Part shown: in pieces, positions 44,270 to 52,154 of the stretch
Layout: each line of letters starts with the position of its first letter
How positions within the stretch are numbered: position 1 is the stretch's first letter
Origin: JBBROS01 sp965213845
GTDB lineage: Bacteria > Pseudomonadota > Alphaproteobacteria > Acetobacterales > Acetobacteraceae
NCBI GenBank assembly: GCA_965213845.1
Contig: CBDCAI010000003.1
Coordinates: 310,001 to 374,000 of the forward strand
Reading direction: 5' to 3'
Length of the DNA: 64,000 bases
Translations under genes and position numbers: made by a program
Notes under the pieces: generated by a model
Seen by the model: only the letters and a program-made list of their open reading frames with translations
Told to the model about the DNA's origin: nothing
The model's database searches: none

Positions 44270-45378
44270 GCCGCCAGCTTGTCCAGCTCCCGCACGATCG
44301 CCTCGCCCATCACCGACGTGCCCACCTTCGCCGTGCCCGGCCCCATCACGTCCGCCGTCCGCAGCCCGCTGCCCAGCACGTTGGTGCAGGCCCGCTCCAG
44401 CAAGGTTGCGTCCTCCTCCATGTCGAACGAGTAGCGCAGCAGCATCGCGAAGCTCAGCATCTGCCCCATCGGGTTCGCGATCCCCTTGCCCGCGATGTCC
44501 GGCGCGCTGCCATGGATCGGCTCATATAGCGCGTGCCGCCGCCCCGAGGCGTCCGGCGCCCCCAGCGTCGCCGACGGCAGCATGCCCAGGCTGCCGGTCA
44601 ACATGCTGGCCAGATCCGACAGCAGGTCGCCGAAGATGTTGCTGGTGACGATCACGTCGAACTGCCGCGGGTTGCGCACCAGCTGCATGGCGCAGTTGTC
44701 GGCGTACATGTGCCCCAGCTGCACGTCGGAATACTCGCGCGCATGCAGCGCCGTCACCACGCGGCGCCAGAACAGCCCGCTCTGCATCACGTTCGCCTTC
44801 TCGACGCTGGTCACCCGGCCCTGCCGCTTGCGCGCCAGCTCGAACGCCACGCGCGCCACCCGCTCGATCTCGGCAGTGGTGTAGGTCTCGGTGTCGAACC
44901 CGCGCTCGCCGCCGCCCGGCAGCGCCTCCACCCCGCGCGGCTCCCCGAAATAGATGCCGCCCGTGCTCTCGCGCACGATCATCAGATCGAGGCCGCGCAC
45001 CACCTCCGGCTTCAGCGTGCTGGCGTCCACCAGCGGTTCCAGCACGATGGCCGGGCGCAGGTTGGCGAACAGGTCCAGCTCCTTGCGCAACCGCAGGATC
45101 GCGAGCTCCGGCCGCATGTCGAAGCCCAGCTTCTCCCACCGTGGCCCGCCGACGGACCCGAACAGCACGGCGTCGGCCCGCCGGGCATCCTCCATCGTCT
45201 CGTCGCTGATCGGCGTGCCCTGCCGGTCGATGCTGGCGCCGCCCACCAGCCCCTCCGTCACGTCGAACGACACCATCCGCCGCCGGTCCATCCAGTCGAT
45301 GACCCGGCGCACCTCGTGCATCACCTCGGGGCCGACGCCGTCACCCGGCAGGACCAGCAGCTTCTTGTTGGCAGGCAT
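44266..45378 (-). CDS. leuB: 3-isopropylmalate dehydrogenase
   Basis: A 370-residue enzyme of leucine synthesis, converting 3-isopropylmalate to 2-oxoisocaproate with NAD and a divalent metal. The N-terminus LLVLPGDGVGPEVMHEVRRV is diagnostic. The substrate site includes RPAIVLEPLVD and REST, the metal site has DNCAMQLVRNPRQFDVIV, and the NAD loop has EPIHGSAPDIAGKGIANP. Length is normal. It follows leuD by 48 nt and overlaps the yaiI-like gene by 4 nt. Confidence 0.97.
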   Translation of the reverse strand: MPANKKLLVLPGDGVGPEVMHEVRRVIDWMDRRRMVSFDVTEGLVGGASIDRQGTPISDETMEDARRADAVLFGSVGGPRWEKLGFDMRPELAILRLRKELDLFANLRPAIVLEPLVDASTLKPEVVRGLDLMIVRESTGGIYFGEPRGVEALPGGGERGFDTETYTTAEIERVARVAFELARKRQGRVTSVEKANVMQSGLFWRRVVTALHAREYSDVQLGHMYADNCAMQLVRNPRQFDVIVTSNIFGDLLSDLASMLTGSLGMLPSATLGAPDASGRRHALYEPIHGSAPDIAGKGIANPMGQMLSFAMLLRYSFDMEEDATLLERACTNVLGSGLRTADVMGPGTAKVGTSVMGEAIVRELDKLAA

Positions 45379-45426
45379 TGGAGGTTCCTCTTCCCCCCTC
45401 CGATCACGAAGGGGCCGGGTGGTGGC

Positions 45427-46038
45427 CTAAACGGAGATCGCCGGCATCCAGTCCGCGCGCCGCGCCTCGAAGCTGTCGATCGCGGCACCCCGCAGCATGG
45501 TCTGGTCGATGTCGTCCAGCCCGTGCAGCATCAGGTGCTTGCGGAACGGGTCGATGGCGAAGGCGATCTCCTCCCCGCTCGGCCGGATCACCACCTGCCG
45601 CGCCAGGTCCACCGTCAGCCGCGCGTTCCCGCCCAGCGCCGCGTCCTCCATCAGCTGGTCGCACACCTCCCGCGGCAGCCGAATCGGCAGGATCCCGTTC
45701 TTGAAGCAGTTGGTGTGGAAGATGTCGGCGAAGCTCGGCGCGATCACGCAGCGGATGCCGAAATCCAGCAGGGCCCAGGGCGCATGCTCCCGCGAGGAGC
45801 CGCAGCCGAAGTTCTCGTGCGCGATCAGCAGCTCCGCCTTGCGGTACGGCCCCTGGTTCAGCACGAAGTCCGGACGCTCCACCCCCTGCCCGTCAAACCG
45901 CAGCGTGTCGAACAGGTGCACGCCGAGCCCGGTGCGCTTGATGGTCTTCAGGAAGCGCGCCGGGATGATCTTGTCAGTGTCGACATTGGCCAGCGGCATG
46001 GGCGCCGCCACCGCGGTCAGCGTGGTGAAGGCGTCCAT
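45427..46038 (-). CDS. leuD: 3-isopropylmalate dehydratase small subunit
   Basis: A 203-residue subunit of isopropylmalate isomerase, which works with LeuC to convert 2- to 3-isopropylmalate. It begins PLANVDTDKIIPARFLKTI and contains NFGCGSSREHAPWAL and FADIFHTNCFKNGILPI, the swivel-domain substrate motifs. The frame is open far upstream, but this ATG matches the family start and overlaps the leuC stop by 1 nt (TGATG). Confidence 0.97.
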   Translation of the reverse strand: MDAFTTLTAVAAPMPLANVDTDKIIPARFLKTIKRTGLGVHLFDTLRFDGQGVERPDFVLNQGPYRKAELLIAHENFGCGSSREHAPWALLDFGIRCVIAPSFADIFHTNCFKNGILPIRLPREVCDQLMEDAALGGNARLTVDLARQVVIRPSGEEIAFAIDPFRKHLMLHGLDDIDQTMLRGAAIDSFEARRADWMPAISV

Positions 46039-47438
46039 CAGCCCAGCTCCCTCACGTCGGTCAGCCGGCCCGTCACGGCCGCGGCGGCCGCCATGGCCGG
46101 GCTGACGAGGTGCGTCCGCCCGCCGGGGCCCTGACGCCCCTCGAAGTTGCGGTTGCTGGTGCTGGCGCAGCGCTGGCCGCGGGTCAGCTTGTCGGGGTTC
46201 ATGCCCAGGCACATGCTGCACCCCGCCTCCCGCCACTCGAAGCCCGCGTCCAGCAGCACCCGGTCCAGCCCCTCGGCCTCGGCTTGCAGCTTCACGATGC
46301 CGCTCCCCGGCACCACCAGCGCCCGCACGCCCGGTGCCACATGCCGCCCCTTGGCGACCGACGCGGCGGCCCGGATATCCTCGATCCGCCCGTTCGTGCA
46401 GCTGCCGATGAACACGACATCGATCGCGACGTCCGTCAGCTTCTGCCCCGGCTTCAGCGCCATGTACTCCAGCATGCGCGTCATCTGCCCGCGCGCGCCC
46501 TCGTCCTGCACCAAAGCGGGGTCCGGCACCGTGCCGCCGATCGGCAGCACCGCCTCGGGGTTCGTGCCCCACGTCACCATGGGCTCGATGGCCGAGCCGT
46601 CCAGCACCACCGTCCGGTCGTACGCAGCACCCTCGTCGGTCGGCAGCGTGCGCCAATACTCGATCGCGCGATCCAGCGCCGGGCCCTGCGGCGCGAACGG
46701 CCGGCCGCGCACATACTCGAACGTGGTGTCGTCCGGCGCGATCATCCCCGCCCGCGCCCCGGCCTCGATGCTCATGTTGCAGACCGTCATCCGCCCCGCC
46801 ATGTCCATCGCCCGAATCACCGCGCCGCCATACTCGATCACATGGCCCGTGCCGCCCGCCGTCCCGATCGTGCCGATGATCGCCAGAACCACGTCCTTGG
46901 CCGTCACCCCCGGCGACAACTCGCCGTCCACCCGCACCAGCATGTTCTTGGCCGGCTTCTGCAACAGCGTCTGCGTCGCCAGCACATGCTCCACCTCGCT
47001 CGTGCCGATCCCGAACGCCAGCGCGCCCATGGCCCCATGCGTGCTGGTGTGGCTGTCGCCGCAGACGATGGTGAAGCCCGGCAGGCTCAGCCCCTGCTCC
47101 GGCCCGATGATGTGAACGATCCCCTGCCGCGCATCCAGCAGCGGGATGTACGGCACGCCGAACTCCACCACGTTCCGCTCCAGCGTCTCGACCTGGATGC
47201 GGCTCTCGTCCTCGGCGATCCGCTCGCGCCGGTCGCTCGTCGGCACGTTGTGGTCCACCACCGCGATCGTGCCCTCGGGCCGCCGCACCGGGCGGCCCGC
47301 CAGCCGGAGCCCCTCGAACGCCTGCGGGCTGGTCACCTCGTGCACCAAGTGCCGGTCGATATACAGGACGCAGGTCCCGTCCTCGAGACGCTCCACCACG
47401 TGGGCGTCCCACACCTTGTCGAACAGCGTCCGCGCCAT
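46038..47438 (-). CDS. leuC: 3-isopropylmalate dehydratase large subunit
   Basis: A 466-residue aconitase-like enzyme. It carries the 4Fe-4S cluster cysteines in GSCTNGRIED and in GCSMCLGMNPDKL, and the substrate motif CGDSHTSTHGAMGAL. It is the partner of LeuD. The start MARTLFDKVWDAHVV is standard. The gene lies 25 nt after rplS, so leucine synthesis is transcriptionally tied to the ribosome-maturation operon, and it overlaps leuD by 1 nt. Confidence 0.97.
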   Translation of the reverse strand: MARTLFDKVWDAHVVERLEDGTCVLYIDRHLVHEVTSPQAFEGLRLAGRPVRRPEGTIAVVDHNVPTSDRRERIAEDESRIQVETLERNVVEFGVPYIPLLDARQGIVHIIGPEQGLSLPGFTIVCGDSHTSTHGAMGALAFGIGTSEVEHVLATQTLLQKPAKNMLVRVDGELSPGVTAKDVVLAIIGTIGTAGGTGHVIEYGGAVIRAMDMAGRMTVCNMSIEAGARAGMIAPDDTTFEYVRGRPFAPQGPALDRAIEYWRTLPTDEGAAYDRTVVLDGSAIEPMVTWGTNPEAVLPIGGTVPDPALVQDEGARGQMTRMLEYMALKPGQKLTDVAIDVVFIGSCTNGRIEDIRAAASVAKGRHVAPGVRALVVPGSGIVKLQAEAEGLDRVLLDAGFEWREAGCSMCLGMNPDKLTRGQRCASTSNRNFEGRQGPGGRTHLVSPAMAAAAAVTGRLTDVRELG

Positions 47439-47463
47439 CGGCGTCTCCTCGGGGTCGTCTGCC

Positions 47464-47886
47464 TTATTCGGTCGCGGCACTCGCCGGGGCCGCCGGGGCT
47501 GCCGCCGGGGCCGCGACCTCGCGGACGTCGCGCGCCCGCTCGGCGATGCGCGCCGACTTGCCGCTCCGGCCGCGTAGGTAATACAGCTTTGCCCGCCGCA
47601 CGTCGCCACGCCGCACCACCACGATCTCGGCGATGTTCGGCGTGTACAGCGGGAACACCCGCTCGACACCCTCGCCGTAGCTGATCTTGCGCACGGTGAA
47701 GTTGCTGCTGATCCCCTTGTTGGACCGCGCGATGCAAACGCCCTCATAGGCCTGGATCCGGGTCCGCTCGCCTTCCACAACCCGCACCATCACCTTCAGG
47801 GTGTCGCCGGCGCGGAACACGGGCACGGCGCGCACGGCCGTCAGCTTGGCGATCTGCTCGGCCTCGAGCGTCTGGATGATGTTCAT
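47464..47886 (-). CDS. rplS: 50S ribosomal protein L19
   Basis: A 140-residue large-subunit protein located at the interface with the 30S subunit. Recognisable motifs are VPVFRAGDTLKVMVRVVEG, RIQAYEGVCIA, FTVRKISYGEGVERVFPL and RRGDVRRAKLYYLRGRSGKSARI. An Ala/Pro-rich tail of about 20 residues extends beyond the usual end. Its ATG overlaps the trmD stop (ATGA at 47883-47886). Confidence 0.97.
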   Translation of the reverse strand: MNIIQTLEAEQIAKLTAVRAVPVFRAGDTLKVMVRVVEGERTRIQAYEGVCIARSNKGISSNFTVRKISYGEGVERVFPLYTPNIAEIVVVRRGDVRRAKLYYLRGRSGKSARIAERARDVREVAAPAAAPAAPASAATE

Positions 47887-48617
47887 GGAAGAGTCCTTTC
47901 CGTCGTTCGTGTTACGGCCGATTGGCCGCGAGTGTCCATGCGCGCCTGCCACAGGTCCGGCCTGCGCACACGCGTGATCTGTTCCGCCTGGTCGCGCCGC
48001 CAGGCCGCAATGGCGCCGTGATGGCCGCTCAGCAGCACCGCCGGCACCGCGTGACCCTGCCATTCCGCAGGGCGGGTGTAGTGCGGGTATTCCAGCAGCC
48101 CGTCGCTGAAGCTCTCGTCGCCCGCGCTCTCGGCCGCACCCATCACGCCCGGCAGCAGCCGCACGCACGCGTCCAGCAGCACCATCGCCGGCAGTTCGCC
48201 GCCCGACAGCACGTAGTCGCCGATGCTGACCTCCTCGATCCCCCGACGGTCCAGCACGCGCTGGTCCACACCCTCGTACCGGCCGCACACCAGCCGCACG
48301 CCAGGCCCGGCCGCCAAGGCGCGCACCCGGTCCTGCCGCAACGGCGCCCCGCGCGGGCTGAGGTAGAACAAGGGCCGGGCATCGTCGGCGCCCAGCGCCG
48401 CATCCAGCACGTCGGGCCGCATCACCATGCCGGCCCCGCCGCCGAACGGCGTGTCGTCCACCGTCCGATGCCGGTCGGTCGCGGCATCGCGGATGTCGCG
48501 CACGTCCAGCGACCACAGCCCCCGCGCCAACGCCCGCCCGGCCAACGACAGCCCGAGCGGCCCCGGCAGCATCTCCGGAAACAGCGTCCACAGCGTGGCC
48601 TGCCAGCCGGCACTCAC
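47883..48617 (-). CDS. trmD: tRNA (guanine37-N1)-methyltransferase
   Basis: A 244-residue SPOUT enzyme that methylates G37 of tRNAs and so prevents frameshifting. The knot motifs YLSPRGAPLRQDRV, VCGRYEGVDQRVLD and IGDYVLSGGELPAM are clear. The start codon is GTG at 48617, overlapping the rimM stop (GTGA at 48614-48617). The reading frame remains open much further upstream, but that extension is only the shadow of neighbouring genes. It overlaps rplS by 4 nt. Confidence 0.95.
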   Translation of the reverse strand: MSAGWQATLWTLFPEMLPGPLGLSLAGRALARGLWSLDVRDIRDAATDRHRTVDDTPFGGGAGMVMRPDVLDAALGADDARPLFYLSPRGAPLRQDRVRALAAGPGVRLVCGRYEGVDQRVLDRRGIEEVSIGDYVLSGGELPAMVLLDACVRLLPGVMGAAESAGDESFSDGLLEYPHYTRPAEWQGHAVPAVLLSGHHGAIAAWRRDQAEQITRVRRPDLWQARMDTRGQSAVTRTTERTLP

Positions 48618-49135
48618 GGCCGCGCCTCGATCTCGGCCGGCGGCACCACCACGACCCGCCGCGCCAGCAGGTCCACGTCCGGCACGCAGGCCCGGGTGAA
48701 CGGCACCAGCAGCGGCGGCAGCGGAACCGCCCCGCCCCGCGCGATCTCGAGGCTGGGGCCCGCGCCGTAGTCGTGCACGACGGCCACCTTGCCCAGCGCC
48801 TCCCCGGCCGGGCCCACCGCGTCCAGGCCCACCAGGTCGGAAAGGTAGAACTCCTCCTCCCCCGCAGGCGGCAGGCGGGACCGATCCACGAACAGCCGCA
48901 GGTTGGTCAACTTCTCCGCGGCAGTCCGGTCGGCCAGACCCTGCCCGGCCGAATCGCGCAGCGCCGCAACGCCGTCGCCCCGCCATTCCAGCGTCCAGCC
49001 CCGGCCCTGCTCGTCCAGCAACGGCCCATACTCCGACAGGTCGCGCGGGTCCGCGGTGTAGCTGTGCACGTGCAGCAGCCCCCGCACCCCATGCGGCCGG
49101 CCCACGACGCCCAGCAGGATGCGACGTTCCGACAA
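48614..49135 (-). CDS. rimM: 16S rRNA processing protein RimM
   Basis: A 173-residue ribosome maturation factor that helps assemble the 30S head. It begins ILLGVVGRPHGVRGLLHVHSY, the RimM N-terminal domain, and ends with a PRC-barrel region (EEFYLSDLVGLDAVGPAGEAL). It lies 3 nt after rpsP and overlaps trmD by 4 nt, in the conserved rpsP-rimM-trmD-rplS order. Confidence 0.96.
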   Translation of the reverse strand: MSERRILLGVVGRPHGVRGLLHVHSYTADPRDLSEYGPLLDEQGRGWTLEWRGDGVAALRDSAGQGLADRTAAEKLTNLRLFVDRSRLPPAGEEEFYLSDLVGLDAVGPAGEALGKVAVVHDYGAGPSLEIARGGAVPLPPLLVPFTRACVPDVDLLARRVVVVPPAEIEARP

Positions 49136-49138
49136 GGC

Positions 49139-49471
49139 CTACCCGGCGGCCTTGGCAGCGCGCTCCTGCGCCTTCTTCTTCGGGGCCGACTGGATCGGCT
49201 GCTCGCGATACACCGGCATCGGGGCCAGCCCGGCATGGCCCAGGAACTTCGCCACCCGCTCGGTCGGCTGCGCGCCCTGGCTCATCCAATGCGTGATGCG
49301 CTCGCCCTGCAGGCGGATGCGCTCCTCGTGCTCGGCCGGCAGCATCGGGTTGTAGCTGCCCACCTTCTCCAGGAAACGGCCATCGCGCGCCGAGCGGCTG
49401 TCGGCCACGACGATGTGGTAATACGGGCGCTTCTTGGCGCCCGCACGGGCCAGGCGGATCTTCAGGGACAT
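49139..49471 (-). CDS. rpsP: 30S ribosomal protein S16
   Basis: A 110-residue small-subunit protein. The diagnostic start is MSLKIRLARAGAKKRPYYHI, followed by VVADSRSARDGRFLEKVGSYNP. A Lys/Ala-rich tail extends the usual length by about 25 residues. It lies 21 nt after ffh in the operon. Confidence 0.98.
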   Translation of the reverse strand: MSLKIRLARAGAKKRPYYHIVVADSRSARDGRFLEKVGSYNPMLPAEHEERIRLQGERITHWMSQGAQPTERVAKFLGHAGLAPMPVYREQPIQSAPKKKAQERAAKAAG

Positions 49472-49492
49472 TCGTTTTCCTTCGTTCGAGAT

Positions 49493-50869
49493 CTAGAAAG
49501 GCCGCCGGGGCTGCATCGACTTCGGCATCAGCGCAGACATGCCCTGACGCATCAGCCCCTTCTGGCCCAGCTTGTTCATCCGCTTCATCATGGTCGACAT
49601 GTCGTCGAACTGTTTCAGCAGCTTGTTCACGTCCTGCACGCTCGTGCCCGACCCCGCCGCGATCCGCTTCTTGCGGCTCGCCTTGATCAGGTCCGGCGTC
49701 TTGCGCTCCCGCCGGGTCATCGACCCGATGATCGCGGCCTGGCGGTTCAGCACCGTCGTGTCCAGCTTCGCGTCCTCGAGTTGCGCCTTCATCTTGCCCA
49801 CCCCGGGCAGCATGCCCAGGATGCCCGACAGGCTGCCCATCTTGGTGATCTGCTTCAGCTGGTTGGCGTAGTCCTCGAGGTCGAACTGCCCGCGCATCAT
49901 GCGCCGGGCCATCTTCTCGGCCTGCTCCTCGTCGATCGTCTCGCTGGCCTTCTCGACCAGGCCCACGATGTCGCCCATCCCCAGGATGCGCCCCGCCACC
50001 CGCTCCGGATGGAAGTCCTCCAGCGCATCGAGCTTCTCGCCCGAGCCGGTCAGCTTGATCGGCGCCCCGGTGATCTGCCGCATCGACAGCGCCGCACCGC
50101 CCCGCGCATCGCCGTCCATCCGCGTCATGACGATGCCGGTGATCCCCAGCGCGTCGTTGAACGCCTTCGCCGTGTTCACCGCGTCCTGACCGGTCATGGC
50201 GTCCACCACCAGCAGCGTCTCCGCCGGGTTGGTGGCGAAGCGGATGGCCTGCACCTCCGACATCAGCGTCGCATCGATCGACAGCCGCCCCGCCGTGTCC
50301 AGGATCACGACGTCGAACACCTCGCGCCGCCCCGTCTCCATCGCCCGCTGCGCGATCTGCACCGGCGTCTGCCCGGGGATGATCGGCAACGACGACACCC
50401 CGGCCTGCTCCGCCAGCAGCTGCAGCTGCAGCTGTGCCGCCGGCCGCTGCGTGTCGAGGCTCGCCAACAGCACCTTCTTGCGGTCCCGCTTGCCCAGCCG
50501 CAGCGCCAGCTTGCCCGAGGTCGTCGTCTTGCCCGAACCCTGCAGGCCCACCATCAGGATCGGCACCGGCGCCGTCGCGGCCAGGTTCAACGGCACCGCG
50601 CCCGCGCCGCCCAGCGCCTCGACCAGCTGGTCGTTGACGATCTTGATCACCAGCTGGCCCGGGCTGACACTCTCCAGCACCTCGGCACCCAGCGCCCGCT
50701 CCCGCACGGCGGCGATGAAGTCCCGCACCACCGGCAACGCGACGTCGGCCTCCAGCATCGCCAGCCGCACCTCCCGCAGGGCGTCGGATACGTCGGATTC
50801 GCTCAACCGCCCGCGCGCGCGCAGGCCGTCGAACACCCCGGACAACTTGCTCGACAGCGTGTCGAACAT
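49493..50869 (-). CDS. ffh: Signal recognition particle protein Ffh
   Basis: A 458-residue SRP GTPase that binds signal sequences on ribosomes and delivers them to FtsY. The NG domain starts MFDTLSSKLSGVFDGLR. The GTPase has GLQGSGKTTTSGKLA, DTQRPAAQLQL and DTAGRLSIDATLM, and GSGEKLDALEDF precedes the methionine-rich M domain (MKRMNKLGQKGLMRQGMSALM). The start at 50869 is the family start; a longer frame exists upstream. It heads the operon, with a sigma70-like promoter about 100 nt upstream. Confidence 0.98.
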   Translation of the reverse strand: MFDTLSSKLSGVFDGLRARGRLSESDVSDALREVRLAMLEADVALPVVRDFIAAVRERALGAEVLESVSPGQLVIKIVNDQLVEALGGAGAVPLNLAATAPVPILMVGLQGSGKTTTSGKLALRLGKRDRKKVLLASLDTQRPAAQLQLQLLAEQAGVSSLPIIPGQTPVQIAQRAMETGRREVFDVVILDTAGRLSIDATLMSEVQAIRFATNPAETLLVVDAMTGQDAVNTAKAFNDALGITGIVMTRMDGDARGGAALSMRQITGAPIKLTGSGEKLDALEDFHPERVAGRILGMGDIVGLVEKASETIDEEQAEKMARRMMRGQFDLEDYANQLKQITKMGSLSGILGMLPGVGKMKAQLEDAKLDTTVLNRQAAIIGSMTRRERKTPDLIKASRKKRIAAGSGTSVQDVNKLLKQFDDMSTMMKRMNKLGQKGLMRQGMSALMPKSMQPRRPF

Positions 50870-50964
50870 ATGGCAGATGCTCCCAGCACGACCCGGCACC
50901 CGGGCCAACGAAAAACACGCCGCTGCGCGAACCCTCGCGGAGCGACGTCATGGACAATAACCGC

Positions 50965-50993
50965 GGCATACGCGCCGCGGCCCGGTTCGTCAA
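50965..50993 (-). promoter_or_regulatory. Candidate sigma70-type promoter of the ffh-rpsP-rimM-trmD-rplS operon
   Basis: On the minus strand TTGACG (50988-50993) and TATGCC (50965-50970) are exactly 17 nt apart, about 96 nt upstream of the ffh start. The -35 is near-perfect and the -10 is moderate. Confidence 0.5.
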
Positions 50994-51029
50994 CCGAAGC
51001 CCGGCGCCGAACCTGGCATCCTCAGTGCA

Positions 51030-52064
51030 TCAGCGCATCAACCCCTGCTTCTCCATCCAGCCCTGCACCAGCCCGGCCACCTGGTCCGAGTTGTGATCCA
51101 TCATCGTCATGTGCGTGTTCCCGACGATCCCCGCCTTCGGCAGCTCGAGCAGGTCCGCAACGCCACCCTGCGCCGCGACGGCCTCGCGATACCGTGCGGT
51201 GATCGGCAGGATCTTCTGCCAGAACGCGCTCTTGTCCATGAAGTCGCCATACACGACCAGGTGCGGCACGGACTTCAACGGGCCCGTGTCCACCTTCGCC
51301 GGGTCCGGCGCGCCGGACGGCTCGATCGAGATCAGCGCCCGCACCTTGTCGGGGGCGTGCAGCGCCGCCGTGAAGCCGAAGTTGCCGCCCTGGCTGTGGG
51401 TCAGGATCACGCAGGGACACACCTTCTGCACCAGCGCGTCGTAGGCGGCCTGCGTCGCCGCGTCGTTGGTGGCCCAGCGCGGCACACCCTGCTTCATGAA
51501 CTGCTTGAAGTCGGCGAGCGGGAACTGCGCGCCGGGAAAGGCCACCCGCTTGGCCGGGTCGTCGTCGAAGCCGGGGCCGAAGCGGAACAGGCTCCACGCC
51601 TCGGAGCCCGTGCGGAAGAACGGCTCCGTCTTGAACACCTCGGGGTAGCGCGCCCAGCCCGCCCGGCCCCGCTCCACCGCGTCCGAGACATACACGTCGT
51701 GGCCCGCCTTGATGAAGAAGCTCTGCCACCCCGGCTGCCCGTCGGGCTTGGTTTCCCACGTCACGCCGCTCAGCCCGCCACCGTGCCACAGCAGCAGCGG
51801 GTATCTCGCCTTCGGGGCCGCCTGCTTCACATACTGCACGTACATCTGCTCGACCTCGAACGCCCCGTTCGGGTCGACGGCCAGCGGCGGGGACCCCGGC
51901 GAGAACACGATCTCCCGCTTCGGCAGCCCGTCCAGGGTGACGGTCCGGCCGCCGATATGGAAGCTGCCGATCTCGACGATATCCGTCGCCCGCGCCGGCG
52001 CACCCGCCAGCAGCAGCGCCGCCGCACCCAGCCAGCCCCCTCGCTTCGCCCAAGATCCACGCAT
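51030..52064 (-). CDS. Secreted alpha/beta hydrolase (esterase)
   Basis: A 344-residue hydrolase with an N-terminal signal peptide (MRGSWAKRGGWLGAAALLLA, cleavage near PARAT). The nucleophile elbow is THSQGGNFG and the oxyanion region is LLLWHGGGLSGVTWE. A C-terminal TMMDHNSDQVAG likely supplies the histidine. A GGGAGG ribosome-binding site precedes the ATG. It is probably periplasmic. Substrate unknown. Confidence 0.88.
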   Translation of the reverse strand: MRGSWAKRGGWLGAAALLLAGAPARATDIVEIGSFHIGGRTVTLDGLPKREIVFSPGSPPLAVDPNGAFEVEQMYVQYVKQAAPKARYPLLLWHGGGLSGVTWETKPDGQPGWQSFFIKAGHDVYVSDAVERGRAGWARYPEVFKTEPFFRTGSEAWSLFRFGPGFDDDPAKRVAFPGAQFPLADFKQFMKQGVPRWATNDAATQAAYDALVQKVCPCVILTHSQGGNFGFTAALHAPDKVRALISIEPSGAPDPAKVDTGPLKSVPHLVVYGDFMDKSAFWQKILPITARYREAVAAQGGVADLLELPKAGIVGNTHMTMMDHNSDQVAGLVQGWMEKQGLMR

Positions 52065-52154
52065 CGTCCCGTCCTCCCGTCGCTTTTGCCGGGAGCCTAG
52101 ACCAACCGCGCCAAATGCCAACCTGGCCGCCCGGGCCCCAGCCGCGCCAGGCCC

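Noticed and set aside
47883..50993. Apparent 1,000-codon protein ending in TrmD
   Set aside because: Only the last 244 residues are TrmD; the upstream extension is out of frame with ffh, rpsP and rimM. The true start is the GTG at 48617.
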